Assembly (NCBI GenBank): GCA_945912145.1
Contig: CAMEBF010000018.1
Span: 1-37,308, forward strand
Reading direction: 5' to 3'
DNA: 37,308 nt
DNA from: an uncultured Clostridia bacterium
GTDB taxonomy: Bacteria > Bacillota > Clostridia > Oscillospirales > Acutalibacteraceae
The translations under genes and the position numbers were made by a program. The notes beneath the pieces were generated by a model, which searched no databases, was not told the origin of the DNA, and worked only from the letters and a program-made list of their open reading frames with translations. Below, piece after piece: positions 7,763-16,454 of the stretch (position 1 is the first letter of the stretch; each line of letters starts with the position of its first letter).

Positions 7763-9246
7763 CGGAAAAAAGTATGAGAAAATCCGATAAACGCAGAAGA
7801 AAAGTGCGATCCGGCGGTATTACAAGGCGTTGGGTCATCAATACGCTGAGCGTCATGGCGTTGATCCTGATCATCGTCAATGTCTGCGCATCCGTTTCCC
7901 TTCGGCAGTATTATTATAAAATGGCGGAGAGTACCATTGACGCCAAGGTGCAGCAGTCTGCGGTTCAGACGTTTTTTAAGTCGTATGTCGATTCCTCCGC
8001 CGATATGTTTGAAGAGGGCGCACGCGATTTCGTGGAGAATTTCGCCTACAGCTATCTGATGGACGTCTGGGTGCTGGACGATACCGGCGATGTGCTGGTT
8101 TCCTCTGCCGGCTTTTCCGTGGATGATTCCGCCGATATGCCCGATTACACTGCCGCGATGACGGATACCTCCGGCAGCGGAACGGGACTGTGGACGGGGT
8201 ACAACAGCTCCGGCGAAAAAATCATGGCGAAAGCATTTGCCATCACGAACAGCGACGGATCCCGTGCAGGCGCCGTGCGGCTGATCGTTTCGCTTCAGGA
8301 TCTGGATAAGCAGCATATCACCTATACGATTTTTATCGCGATTTTGAGCTTAGCGGCGCTGACGCTGGTTACGATCTCGGGTCTGTTTTTCGTCCGTTCC
8401 ATCGTGCGTCCCGTCGGGCAGATCAATGATATGGCGAAGCTCATCGCGCAGGGTGATTTCAATGCCCGCGTGGACAGCGCCGACAATAACGACGAAATCA
8501 GCGAGTTGTGCGACACCATCAACTATATGGCAGAGGAGATTGCACGTTCCGATAAGGTGAAGAACGATTTCATTTCGACCGTTTCGCATGAACTGCGCAC
8601 GCCGCTGACCGCCATTAAAGGCTGGGCGGAGACGATCCGCGATATGGGGCCGAACGAAGCCGACATGACCGCCAAAGGCATCGACGTCATCATCAGCGAA
8701 TCGGACCGGCTGTACAACATCGTGGAGGATCTGCTCGATTTCTCCAAAATGCAGAGCGGCCGCATGGTCAAGCGCGCCGAGCCGATCGACGCGATTCGCG
8801 AGCTGGACGCCGCCGTTTATGTTTTCAACGACCGGTCAAAACGCGACGGCATCATGCTGATCTATAACTCTCCCGGGCTGACCGCGCCGATGTCGGCGGA
8901 TAAAAACCTGATCAAACAGGTGTTTGCCAATGTGTTGGATAACGCCTTTAAATATACCAAACGGGGCGGCCGCGTCGCCGTATTTGCCGAGGTTTCGGGT
9001 GGACAGCTTGTGATCTCCGTCGCCGATACGGGCTGTGGCATTTCCAAAGAGGCACTGCCCCACGTGACGGAAAAATTCTATAAAGCGAATATGTCGATCA
9101 GAGGCTCCGGCATCGGTCTTGCGGTTGTCGATGAGATCATCAAGCTGCACGACGGCAAGCTGGATATCGCCAGCACGGAGGGCAAGGGTACGGTTGTGAC
9201 CATCATGCTGCCCGTAGACGATACGATCGTTTTGCCTCCGGCGTAA
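7750..9246 (+). CDS. membrane sensor histidine kinase (HAMP, HisKA, HATPase)
   Basis: A 498-residue kinase. Membrane segments lie at about 30-50 and 191-215 and flank an extracytoplasmic sensor of about 140 residues. A HAMP linker follows, then the HisKA box with phosphoacceptor H280 (VSHELRTPL). The ATPase domain has N398 in the N box, DTGCG near 427-430 and GSGIGL near 452-457. The domain order matches WalK/PhoR-type kinases, but the PAS domain seen in many of them is not apparent. Translation could start at GTG 7750, overlapping the regulator gene, or at ATG 7774 (residue 9). It should autophosphorylate on sensing an envelope signal and pass phosphate to the partner regulator. Confidence 0.92.
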   Translation: MDPVTEKSMRKSDKRRRKVRSGGITRRWVINTLSVMALILIIVNVCASVSLRQYYYKMAESTIDAKVQQSAVQTFFKSYVDSSADMFEEGARDFVENFAYSYLMDVWVLDDTGDVLVSSAGFSVDDSADMPDYTAAMTDTSGSGTGLWTGYNSSGEKIMAKAFAITNSDGSRAGAVRLIVSLQDLDKQHITYTIFIAILSLAALTLVTISGLFFVRSIVRPVGQINDMAKLIAQGDFNARVDSADNNDEISELCDTINYMAEEIARSDKVKNDFISTVSHELRTPLTAIKGWAETIRDMGPNEADMTAKGIDVIISESDRLYNIVEDLLDFSKMQSGRMVKRAEPIDAIRELDAAVYVFNDRSKRDGIMLIYNSPGLTAPMSADKNLIKQVFANVLDNAFKYTKRGGRVAVFAEVSGGQLVISVADTGCGISKEALPHVTEKFYKANMSIRGSGIGLAVVDEIIKLHDGKLDIASTEGKGTVVTIMLPVDDTIVLPPA

Positions 9247-9270
9247 GCGGGTAAGAAAGGAATGAAGGAT

Positions 9271-10344
9271 ATGGCGAAAAAAGAAAAGACGGAAGAGAAA
9301 AAGAATCCGAGGCTCGGAACGGCCGGCGGTCAGGCGCTGATGGAGGGCATTATGATGAACGGTCCCAAAGGCGCGGCGATGTCTGTTCGCAAAACCGACG
9401 GCAGCATCATCACCGTTCCCAAGGAGTTCAAGCATATACGCGATAAAGTCAAAATTTTCCGGCTCCCCATTCTCAGGGGTATTGTGAATTTTATTGAATC
9501 GATGATTTTAGGCTATAAATGCCTGATGGAGTCCGCCGAGCTTTCGGGACAGCTCGAGCTTGAGGAAAGCGAAGAGGAGATGTCGAAGCTCGACAAATGG
9601 ATCTGCGATCATTTCGGACCGAAGATGATGGCGGCGATCTCTGCGGTCGCGATGGTGCTCGGCGTGCTGCTGGCATTCGCGCTGTTCGTCTATCTGCCGT
9701 CATTCCTGATGAAAACGCTCGATATCCATCTGCTGGGCGAGTTCCTGAATCGTCACGCATTGCGTCCCTTGTGTGAGGGCATTATCCGTATCGCGATTTT
9801 CGTGGCCTACTTAGCGGCTGTGACAAATATGAAAGACATCAAACGCGTCTTTATGTATCACGGCGCAGAGCACAAAACGATTTTCTGTTATGAAGCCGGC
9901 GAAGACCTGACGGTCGAAAACGTGCGGCAGTTTAAGCGTTTTCATCCCCGCTGCGGCACGAGCTTTATGTTCATTATCTTAATTATCAGCATTCTGATGT
10001 CGTCGATTTTAGCGGTCATCTTAAAGCAGTTCCCGGGCGCGATGATCGGCGGTGTGCATATTCTGAACGTCGCCTGGGCGTGGTCGCTGATCAAAATTTT
10101 GATCATGCCGCTCGTTATGGGCGTCGGCTATGAGATTCTGAAATATTCCGGCAAGCATGATAACTGCGTGATCCGCGCGCTGACAGCTCCCGGTCTATGG
10201 ATGCAGCGTTTGACGACGAAAGAACCTGACGACAGCATGATCGAAGTGGGCATTGCGGCGCTCAAAGCGGTTGTAGAGGGGATTCCCGAGCAGCCCGAGG
10301 CAAAGGAAAACAGCGATGCGGACGGAGAAACCGAGGGTGACTGA
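9271..10344 (+). CDS. DUF1385 multi-pass membrane protein
   Basis: The protein belongs to the DUF1385 family, which is common in Firmicutes next to prmC. From the ATG at 9271 it has 357 residues; ATG 9271 has AAAGG 10 bases upstream, while the ATG at 9262 is too close to it. Family hallmarks are the GGQALMEGIMMNGP start and the YHGAEHKTIFCYE stretch. There are four or so hydrophobic segments in the middle and C-terminal half. No biochemical function is established for the family as far as I know. The gene overlaps prmC by 29 bases, which suggests co-translation. Confidence 0.85.
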   Translation: MAKKEKTEEKKNPRLGTAGGQALMEGIMMNGPKGAAMSVRKTDGSIITVPKEFKHIRDKVKIFRLPILRGIVNFIESMILGYKCLMESAELSGQLELEESEEEMSKLDKWICDHFGPKMMAAISAVAMVLGVLLAFALFVYLPSFLMKTLDIHLLGEFLNRHALRPLCEGIIRIAIFVAYLAAVTNMKDIKRVFMYHGAEHKTIFCYEAGEDLTVENVRQFKRFHPRCGTSFMFIILIISILMSSILAVILKQFPGAMIGGVHILNVAWAWSLIKILIMPLVMGVGYEILKYSGKHDNCVIRALTAPGLWMQRLTTKEPDDSMIEVGIAALKAVVEGIPEQPEAKENSDADGETEGD

Positions 10345-11197
10345 TTTCCGACTTCTTTTGAAAGAGACTGCCGGACTTCTTGCCGGCGTGGATTCCCCGG
10401 AAACGGACGCTTCGGAGCTGCTGCGCTTCGTGTTCGGCGTAAGCCGTCAGGATATCCTGATGCAGCCCGTCCGGAATGCGGATGCGGAAAAACTGCGGGA
10501 ATTGCGGCGTCTTACGCAAAAGCGTGCAGAGGGCTATCCGTTGCAATATATTCTCGGCGAATGGGATTTTTACGGAAATACCTTTGCCGTCGGTGAGGGC
10601 GTGCTGATTCCGCGTCCCGAGACGGAGCAGATCGCAGACAGGCTTTGCCGTTTTCTCGCCGGGAAGAAAGATGCGGTCGTTTTTGACCTGTGTGCAGGCT
10701 CCGGCTGTATAGGACTGTCCGCAGCGGTGCATAATCCCGATTGCAGGGTTTATTTATTCGACATTGCCGAAGCGGCGCTTGCCTGCGAAGAAAAAAATCG
10801 TGCGGCTCTCGCTCTTGACAATGTGACGATTTTGGATTATGATATTTTTTCCGGGTGGAATCTGGAAAATCTTCCCGAGCCGGATGCGATCGTCTGCAAT
10901 CCGCCCTATGTGACGGAGAATGAGTATCTCGCTCTTGAACGGGAGATTTTTTACGAGCCGAAAGAGGCGATTGTCTGCCGCGGCGACGGCTTGGATTTTT
11001 ACCGCTGTCTGTGTGAAAAATGGCTGCCGCATTTGAAAGACGGAGGATTTTTCATGTTTGAGAGCGGCGAAGAACAGCCGGAAAAGATTCTTGCGATTTT
11101 AGGACATACCGAAACGCTTGACAAAGCGCGGTATCACGCCGTCTGTGAAAAGGATCTGTACGGCGTGCGCCGTTTTGTATCGGGAGAAAAACGGTAA
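10316..11197 (+). CDS. prmC: peptide chain release factor N5-glutamine methyltransferase
   Basis: Methylates the Gln of the GGQ motif in release factors RF1 and RF2 using SAM. The 293-residue protein has the N-terminal helical substrate domain and the IPRPETE motif (98-104), then a Rossmann SAM site around DLCAGSGCIGL (124-134) and the catalytic NPPY (195-198). Its usual partner prfA is not adjacent; an M50 protease gene follows after 11 bases. The start overlaps the DUF1385 gene. Confidence 0.95.
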   Translation: MRTEKPRVTDFRLLLKETAGLLAGVDSPETDASELLRFVFGVSRQDILMQPVRNADAEKLRELRRLTQKRAEGYPLQYILGEWDFYGNTFAVGEGVLIPRPETEQIADRLCRFLAGKKDAVVFDLCAGSGCIGLSAAVHNPDCRVYLFDIAEAALACEEKNRAALALDNVTILDYDIFSGWNLENLPEPDAIVCNPPYVTENEYLALEREIFYEPKEAIVCRGDGLDFYRCLCEKWLPHLKDGGFFMFESGEEQPEKILAILGHTETLDKARYHAVCEKDLYGVRRFVSGEKR

Positions 11198-11208
11198 GGA
11201 GGAATTTT

Positions 11209-11907
11209 ATGCTTTTTGATTTGATGAAATATATCCGTGAGGGCAATTTTGCGATGCTGTTTATTCAGGTGGCGTCGCTGCTGTTCGTCGTGTTCTGCAC
11301 GATGCCGGTGCATGAATTTGCGCACGCATGGACGGCGGTCAAGCTCGGCGACGATACGCCGCGTCTTTCGGGACGGCTAACGCTCCGTCCGATGGCGCAT
11401 ATCGACCCCATCGGCGCGCTGATGATTCTGCTTGTCGGCTTCGGTTACGCCAAGCCCGTTCAGGTCAATATCCACAACCTGAAAAATGGCAGAAAGAGCT
11501 TTGCGCTTGTAGCGGCGGCAGGACCGATTTCCAACCTGATCATGGCGCTGATCTTCTTGTTCCTGAGCGCAATTGTGAGCGTACTCGCTGTACAGGTCGG
11601 TCTGCCGTCTGCCGTTTATACGGTGCTGTATTATTTCCTGTATTTTGCGGCATCGGTCAATATTTCGCTTGCGGTGTTCAATCTGATTCCGATTCCGCCG
11701 CTGGACGGTTCGCGCATCCTGACGCTTCTGCTGCCCTCGAAATATTACTACACGCTGATGAAATATGAGCGGTACATCATGCTCGGTATGTTCCTTCTGA
11801 TCTGGATGGGCGTTCTCAATAAGCCGCTTGCGTTCTTATCGTCTTTGATTTATAACGGCTTTAACTGGATCGTGACGCTGCCGTTCCGCCTGATCGGTTG
11901 GTTGTGA
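11209..11907 (+). CDS. M50-family site-2 metalloprotease
   Basis: An intramembrane zinc protease of 232 residues, about the size of the compact class of site-2 proteases without a PDZ domain. HEFAH at 35-39 supplies two zinc ligands and the catalytic Glu, and NLIPIPPLDGSR (158-169) supplies the Asp ligand (D166). Several hydrophobic helices frame these motifs. The substrate is unknown. The RBS AAGGAGG lies close to the ATG. It is followed one base later by scpA, a neighbourhood seen in several Firmicutes. Confidence 0.9.
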   Translation: MLFDLMKYIREGNFAMLFIQVASLLFVVFCTMPVHEFAHAWTAVKLGDDTPRLSGRLTLRPMAHIDPIGALMILLVGFGYAKPVQVNIHNLKNGRKSFALVAAAGPISNLIMALIFLFLSAIVSVLAVQVGLPSAVYTVLYYFLYFAASVNISLAVFNLIPIPPLDGSRILTLLLPSKYYYTLMKYERYIMLGMFLLIWMGVLNKPLAFLSSLIYNGFNWIVTLPFRLIGWL

Positions 11908-11908
11908 T

Positions 11909-12637
11909 ATGGAAAGACCGCAGTATAAAACCGAAGTCTTTGAAGGGCCTCTTGACCTGCTGCTGCACCTGATCGCCAAGCACAAGCTGAATATCAACGA
12001 TATTCCGATTTTTGAACTGGTGGAGCAATATATCGCCTATGTAAAGCAGATGCAGGAAGAGAATATGGAGATCGCCAGCGAATTTCTCGAGATGGCGGCA
12101 AGGCTCGTTTATATCAAAACGGTGTCGTTGCTGCCCGTTTACGAGGAAGCCGAACAGCTCAAAAAGGAGCTGACCGGCGAGCTGATCGAATACCGCGACT
12201 GCAAGCTCATGGCGGAAAAGCTCGCGAAGCAGTCCGGCGGTACGGAAAAAATGGTGCGCGACGCGGCGGAAATTGACGCCGATATGACCTATACCCGTCT
12301 GCACGACGCGCTGGAGCTTTACACGGCGTATCTGAACGCGGCAGGCAAAAAGCTCAGAAATCTGCCGCCGCCGGAGGATTCTTTCAAAGAGATCGTAGAA
12401 AAAGCCGTGGTGTCCGTTTCGGTCAAGATCGATCAGATTCATTCGATTCTGATGAAAGCGGGCAAAATCAAAGTGTTCGACGTTTTTCGCATGGCGAAAA
12501 GCCGTTCGGAGCTTGTCGCGTCATTTCTGGCGATTCTGGAAATGGCGAAAAACGGAAAACTGCTGTTGACGGGTGAGCAGGAAGACCTGACGCTCACGCC
12601 GAAATGGGATGAAGAGGAGAGTGATGACAACGGATAA
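11909..12637 (+). CDS. scpA: segregation and condensation protein A
   Basis: The kleisin subunit of the bacterial SMC complex, which bridges the SMC heads in chromosome organisation and segregation. The 242-residue protein begins with the typical FEGPLDLLLHLI motif (residues 11-22) and the conserved YIKT segment. Its C-terminal winged-helix part is followed by acidic residues. It overlaps scpB by 14 bases, the usual arrangement for this pair. Confidence 0.95.
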   Translation: MERPQYKTEVFEGPLDLLLHLIAKHKLNINDIPIFELVEQYIAYVKQMQEENMEIASEFLEMAARLVYIKTVSLLPVYEEAEQLKKELTGELIEYRDCKLMAEKLAKQSGGTEKMVRDAAEIDADMTYTRLHDALELYTAYLNAAGKKLRNLPPPEDSFKEIVEKAVVSVSVKIDQIHSILMKAGKIKVFDVFRMAKSRSELVASFLAILEMAKNGKLLLTGEQEDLTLTPKWDEEESDDNG

Positions 12638-13205
12638 CGCAAATTTGAGCGCCGTACTCGAGGCGGTGCTGTTCGCTTCGGGCGAACCGCTTGATCTCGA
12701 GAAAACGGCGAAAGCGCTGCTCGTCGATCGGGAAACGATCGAAAACTCTCTCTCTTCTCTTGCCGAAAAATATCAGAGTGACGAACACGGCATCGAGCTT
12801 CTGAATCTCGGCGGCAAATATCAGTTCGCGACGAAAGAAGAGTACGCGCCGCAGATCCGCTCTGTTCTGAGCATCAAAAGGAATGCGCCGCTTTCGTCGG
12901 CGGCCTTTGAGGTGCTTGCGATCGTGGCGTACAATCAGCCGGTCACAAAAGCCTTTATCGAACAGGTCAGAGGTGTTGATTGCTCCGGCGTTATTTCGAC
13001 GCTTTGCCAAAGAAATTTAATTGAAGAGCACGGAAGACTTGACTTACCGGGTCGACCTCTGCTATACTGTACTACAGATACCTTTTTACGGTGTTTTGAA
13101 TTGTCGTCGCTCGACGAGCTGCCGGAGCTGCCTTCCAGAACAGAGCTGCCGCCGGAGCCGAATGAGAACGGCGAAGAGATGGACGGCCAAATGTCTCTGC
13201 TGTAA
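12624..13205 (+). CDS. scpB: segregation and condensation protein B
   Basis: Binds ScpA as a dimer and completes the SMC-ScpAB complex. I place the start at ATG 12624 because AGAGGAG lies five bases upstream; an ATG at 12609 would put that sequence inside the gene. The product of 193 residues has two winged-helix regions with the hallmark FEVLAIVAYNQPVT. The C-terminal tail is acidic and Pro-rich. Confidence 0.95.
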   Translation: MTTDNANLSAVLEAVLFASGEPLDLEKTAKALLVDRETIENSLSSLAEKYQSDEHGIELLNLGGKYQFATKEEYAPQIRSVLSIKRNAPLSSAAFEVLAIVAYNQPVTKAFIEQVRGVDCSGVISTLCQRNLIEEHGRLDLPGRPLLYCTTDTFLRCFELSSLDELPELPSRTELPPEPNENGEEMDGQMSLL

Positions 13206-13235
13206 GCAGGGTGTGGGATGGGATGGTGATACCGT

Positions 13236-14015
13236 TTGACTGCCTTACTGATTATCATAGGGATCATCGTGTTTTTCGCGCTGGTGCTGAGCATCCGGGC
13301 GCATATCCACGTGGAGTATGAAGAAGAAGTCCTCGCTTATGCGAAATGGGCTTTTCTGAAAATACCGCTGTTCCCGAGGCCGGAGAAACCGCCGAAAGAA
13401 AAAAAACCGAAAGAAAAGAAAGAGGAGCCTCCCAAAGAAGAGGAAGCCCCGAAAGAGGAAAAACCGAAAGGTCCCAATCCGCTCAAGGTTTTGTATGAAA
13501 ACGAAAAGCTCAGCGGCATTCTGGAAATTCTCAACAGACTGCTTCAGGTCGTGTATAAATTCGGCGGACGACTTGTCAATTCGTTCGTCATCGACGAGAT
13601 GTTCCTCGATATTACGGTATCGCGGGACGATGCAGCATCCACCGCAGTGGAATACGGCAAAATGTGCCGCCGTGTGTTCCCGGTTACGGGAGCCGTCGTC
13701 GCGAATTGCAACGTCCGCAAATATTGTATCAACATCGACCCGGATTACCTCGCGAACGGGCAGAACGAGTTCGCCTTTTCCCTGGAGATCTCGCTCAATC
13801 CCCGCAAGCTCATCAATGCCGTTCTGGCGTTTGCGTTCGGCGCGCTGTTCAAGGTCGGCATCCGTCTGCTCAAAGGCATCAAGCCGAAACAGCCTGCCAA
13901 GCCGGACGAAAAGAAACCGGAGGAAAATGCGACTCAAACGCAGGCCTCCGACACCGAAACCGTACAAAATACTTCTGATATAGAAAATAAAACAGAGAGT
14001 GGTGCAACAACATGA
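13236..14015 (+). CDS. DUF2953 membrane-associated protein
   Basis: A 259-residue protein starting at TTG with GGATGG nine bases upstream. It has one N-terminal membrane helix (about 2-20), followed by an extremely Lys/Glu/Pro-rich stretch near residues 49-83. The conserved C-terminal domain characteristic of DUF2953 contains VVANCNVRKYCINIDPDY. Members usually sit between scpB and gerW (ytfJ), as here. The function is unknown; a sporulation link is inferred only from the neighbour. Its stop overlaps the gerW start by four bases. Confidence 0.78.
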   Translation: MTALLIIIGIIVFFALVLSIRAHIHVEYEEEVLAYAKWAFLKIPLFPRPEKPPKEKKPKEKKEEPPKEEEAPKEEKPKGPNPLKVLYENEKLSGILEILNRLLQVVYKFGGRLVNSFVIDEMFLDITVSRDDAASTAVEYGKMCRRVFPVTGAVVANCNVRKYCINIDPDYLANGQNEFAFSLEISLNPRKLINAVLAFAFGALFKVGIRLLKGIKPKQPAKPDEKKPEENATQTQASDTETVQNTSDIENKTESGATT

Positions 14016-14434
14016 AAGATCAATCTGCAGAAAAAATCCTTGCCACAACCATTGAGCGCGTCCGCGATTTAGTGGACGTCAGCACGATCGTCGGCGAGCC
14101 GATCACGGTCAATGCCGATATTACCATTATCCCGATTTCCAAGGTTACATACGGCTTTGCGTCCGGCGGCTCGGATTTTCCCTCAAAGAATAACGTCGAA
14201 CTGTTCGGCGGCGGCGGTGGTGCCGGTATTACCATCAATCCCGTCGCGTTCCTTGTCTGCAACAAGGGCGAAGTGACGATCAAACACATCACGGCGTCCG
14301 ATAACGCCGCAGAGAGAGCTGTCAACCTGATTCCCGAGATGTTCGACAAGGTGACGAATTTCGTGGACAGAAAGAAACAGGCTCCTGTGGAAGACGTTGC
14401 CGAAGAGCCTCAGCCGATCGTCGAGACGGAATAA
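14012..14434 (+). CDS. gerW: GerW/YtfJ family sporulation protein
   Basis: A 140-residue protein with the family signature: N-terminal helix, PISKVTYGFASGG near 42-54, a glycine-rich run (GGGGGAG) and the ITINPVAFLV strand. In Bacillus, YtfJ (GerW) is made in the forespore and is needed for normal germination. It is coupled to the upstream DUF2953 gene through ATGA. A dac-type carboxypeptidase follows after a hairpin. Confidence 0.9.
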   Translation: MKDQSAEKILATTIERVRDLVDVSTIVGEPITVNADITIIPISKVTYGFASGGSDFPSKNNVELFGGGGGAGITINPVAFLVCNKGEVTIKHITASDNAAERAVNLIPEMFDKVTNFVDRKKQAPVEDVAEEPQPIVETE

Positions 14435-14463
14435 TTTTCACCTGCAAGAGTGATGAAACCGAA

Positions 14464-14492
14464 GCCGCTTACATAAATTTTTATGTAGGCGG
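14464..14492 (+). promoter_or_regulatory. 13-bp inverted repeat overlapping the dac ribosome binding site
   Basis: CCGCTTACATAAA pairs with TTTATGTAGGCGG around a 3-base loop, with one G-U pair. The right arm runs into the GGCGGTGG that serves as ribosome binding site for the ATG at 14501. No T-run follows, so it is not a plain terminator. It could mask the ribosome binding site or be a protein-binding palindrome. Confidence 0.45.
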
Positions 14493-14500
14493 TGGTTGGT

Positions 14501-15637
14501 ATGTTAAAAATACATAGATATCTGGCGAGCGTCTTGTTGCTGCTTGTCGCCTTTTCCGTCGGGGTGTCCGGATTGGAAAGCGGCGATGTGTCGGCGGCGA
14601 GTGCCGTTCTCTATTGTCCCGATACGGGGCAGTTCCTGTTTGAAAAGGACGCTGACGAGCGTCTTTCGATGGCGAGTACGACAAAAATTATGACGGCACT
14701 TCTCGCGGTGGAGCAGAATATGCCGGAACGCGTCGTTACCGTCACGGCGGAAATGGTCAACGTGGAGGGAACTTCCTCCGGGCTTCGCGCCGGCGACGTC
14801 CTGACGCTTCGTGACATTATATACTGTATGCTGCTCGAGTCGGGCAACGACGCGGCCAACGCGGCGGCGATCGCGATCGGCGGCAGTTTCGAGGGCTTCG
14901 CCGAGCTCATGAATCGTCGTGCGACGGAAATCGGTATGACAAATACATCGTTCGTCACGCCTTCGGGACTCGACGACGAGAATCATTATACGACGGCGCG
15001 GGATATGGCGCTGCTTGCGGCGCAGGCGATCGAAAATGAAGACTTCGTGCGTATCTGCTCCGCAAAATCCTATCGGGTGCATTTTCTTTCCTCCGATAAA
15101 ACGATCGTGCTGTATAATCACAATCGCCTGCTCGAAAGCTATGTGGGCTGCATCGGCGTCAAAACGGGCTTTACGAAGAAAAGCGGTCGGTGTTTGGTCA
15201 GCGCGGCAGAACGTGACGGAATCCGGCTGATTGCCGTGACGCTGAATGCCCCCAACGATTGGAGCGATCATCAGAAGTTGCTCGACAGCGGCTTTGACGA
15301 GATGGCGCTTATAAAAATAGATACCGATTTTTCGCGTTTTGCGGTTTCCGTTGTCGGAGGAGAACAGAAAACGGTTGCGATCAACGGGTCGGAGAGCGTT
15401 GCCGTTTATCGGAAAGCGGACGGCGAGCCAGACGTCACGCGGACGGTTTATCTGGAAAAATTTCTTTACGCTCCGGTAAAAAAGGGCGATATTGTCGGCT
15501 ATGCCGTGTACGAAACGGACGGCAGAACCGTAAAAAGACTGCCGCTGACGGCGGCGCAGGATATTCCGATAGCGGAAAAACAACAGACAAAACAAAATTT
15601 CTTAGATCGGCTTTTCGGTCTTTTTGACAGATGGTGA
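14501..15637 (+). CDS. D-alanyl-D-alanine carboxypeptidase (PBP5/DacF family)
   Basis: A serine-type enzyme that trims the terminal D-Ala from peptidoglycan stem peptides outside the membrane. The ATG at 14501 follows GGCGGTGG and gives 378 residues with an N-terminal signal sequence (about 1-24). Penicillin-binding motifs are S59-T-T-K62, S114-G-N116 and K221-T-G223. A C-terminal PBP5-type domain (about 245-340) follows, but no clear amphipathic anchor was recognised. Its position next to gerW suggests the sporulation-associated DacF branch; this is inference. The last codons are four bases from the rluB start. Confidence 0.92.
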   Translation: MLKIHRYLASVLLLLVAFSVGVSGLESGDVSAASAVLYCPDTGQFLFEKDADERLSMASTTKIMTALLAVEQNMPERVVTVTAEMVNVEGTSSGLRAGDVLTLRDIIYCMLLESGNDAANAAAIAIGGSFEGFAELMNRRATEIGMTNTSFVTPSGLDDENHYTTARDMALLAAQAIENEDFVRICSAKSYRVHFLSSDKTIVLYNHNRLLESYVGCIGVKTGFTKKSGRCLVSAAERDGIRLIAVTLNAPNDWSDHQKLLDSGFDEMALIKIDTDFSRFAVSVVGGEQKTVAINGSESVAVYRKADGEPDVTRTVYLEKFLYAPVKKGDIVGYAVYETDGRTVKRLPLTAAQDIPIAEKQQTKQNFLDRLFGLFDRW

Positions 15638-15641
15638 AAAC

Positions 15642-16394
15642 ATGGCGGAGAATAAAATACGCTTGCAGAAATATCTCGCGGAAAACGGGATCGCATCCCG
15701 GCGCAAGTCGGAGGAGCTGATCGAACGTGGCAAAGTCCGTGTCAACGGGCATCCTGCGCGTCTGGGCGATAAGGTCGATCCGAAGCGGGATCTCGTCACC
15801 GTGTCCGGCGAACGGGTACAGCCGGCTGAAACGGGCAACTGCTATTTCATGCTCAATAAGCCGCGCGGTTATGTGACGACGATGCGCGACGAAATGGGCA
15901 GAAAGTGCGTCGCGGAGCTGATGGAGGACGTGGACTGCCGTGTCTTCCCCGTCGGACGGCTCGACCGGGATTCCGAAGGATTACTGCTGTTCACGAACGA
16001 CGGCGAATTTGCCAATATGATGACGCATCCGTCCATGCACGTCTCGAAGACCTACCGCGTGACGGTGCGCCCGAAAGCCGATGAGGAACAGCTCGTCGCG
16101 CTCTCGTCCGGCGTTGTGATCGACGGACGCAGGACGATGCCCGCTTCCGTGCAAGTACTCGGCGAAGAGACGGACAGAACCGTTTTTCAAATCACGATCC
16201 ATGAGGGACGAAACCGCCAGATCCGCAAAATGTGCGAGGCGGTCGGGCTCGAGACCATCCGTCTGAAGCGGATTTCCATCGGTTCCGTCAAGCTTGGCTC
16301 GCTTCCGGTCGGTCAGTATCGCGAGCTGAAAAAGGAAGAGGTCGCCGCGTTGCGCAGAGCCGCGCAGAAAGCCAAGGCTGCCAACGAAAAATAA
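15642..16394 (+). CDS. rluB: 23S rRNA pseudouridine synthase, RsuA/RluB family
   Basis: Converts a specific uridine of ribosomal RNA to pseudouridine. The 250-residue protein starts with an S4 RNA-binding domain (about 4-60) and carries the catalytic motif GRLDRDSEGLLLFTND, with D108 as nucleophile. The start ATG 15642 follows GGTGA, which overlaps the dac stop. The neighbourhood (scpAB, dac, rluB) is the usual one for RluB in Firmicutes. RsuA or RluE-like specificity cannot be fully excluded. It is the last gene of this run: a strong promoter for yicC lies three bases after the stop. Confidence 0.9.
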   Translation: MAENKIRLQKYLAENGIASRRKSEELIERGKVRVNGHPARLGDKVDPKRDLVTVSGERVQPAETGNCYFMLNKPRGYVTTMRDEMGRKCVAELMEDVDCRVFPVGRLDRDSEGLLLFTNDGEFANMMTHPSMHVSKTYRVTVRPKADEEQLVALSSGVVIDGRRTMPASVQVLGEETDRTVFQITIHEGRNRQIRKMCEAVGLETIRLKRISIGSVKLGSLPVGQYRELKKEEVAALRRAAQKAKAANEK

Positions 16395-16396
16395 AT

Positions 16397-16425
16397 TTGA
16401 CATTTGTATCGGAATGTACTATAAT
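16397..16425 (+). promoter_or_regulatory. perfect-consensus sigma-A promoter of the yicC operon
   Basis: TTGACA (16397-16402), 17 bases, TATAAT (16420-16425). Both hexamers match consensus exactly. Predicted start near 16432, leaving a leader of about 23 bases before yicC. It begins immediately after the rluB stop and defines the left edge of the long housekeeping run. Confidence 0.9.
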
Positions 16426-16454
16426 AAATCAAATACAAACAACGAGGTACGGCT

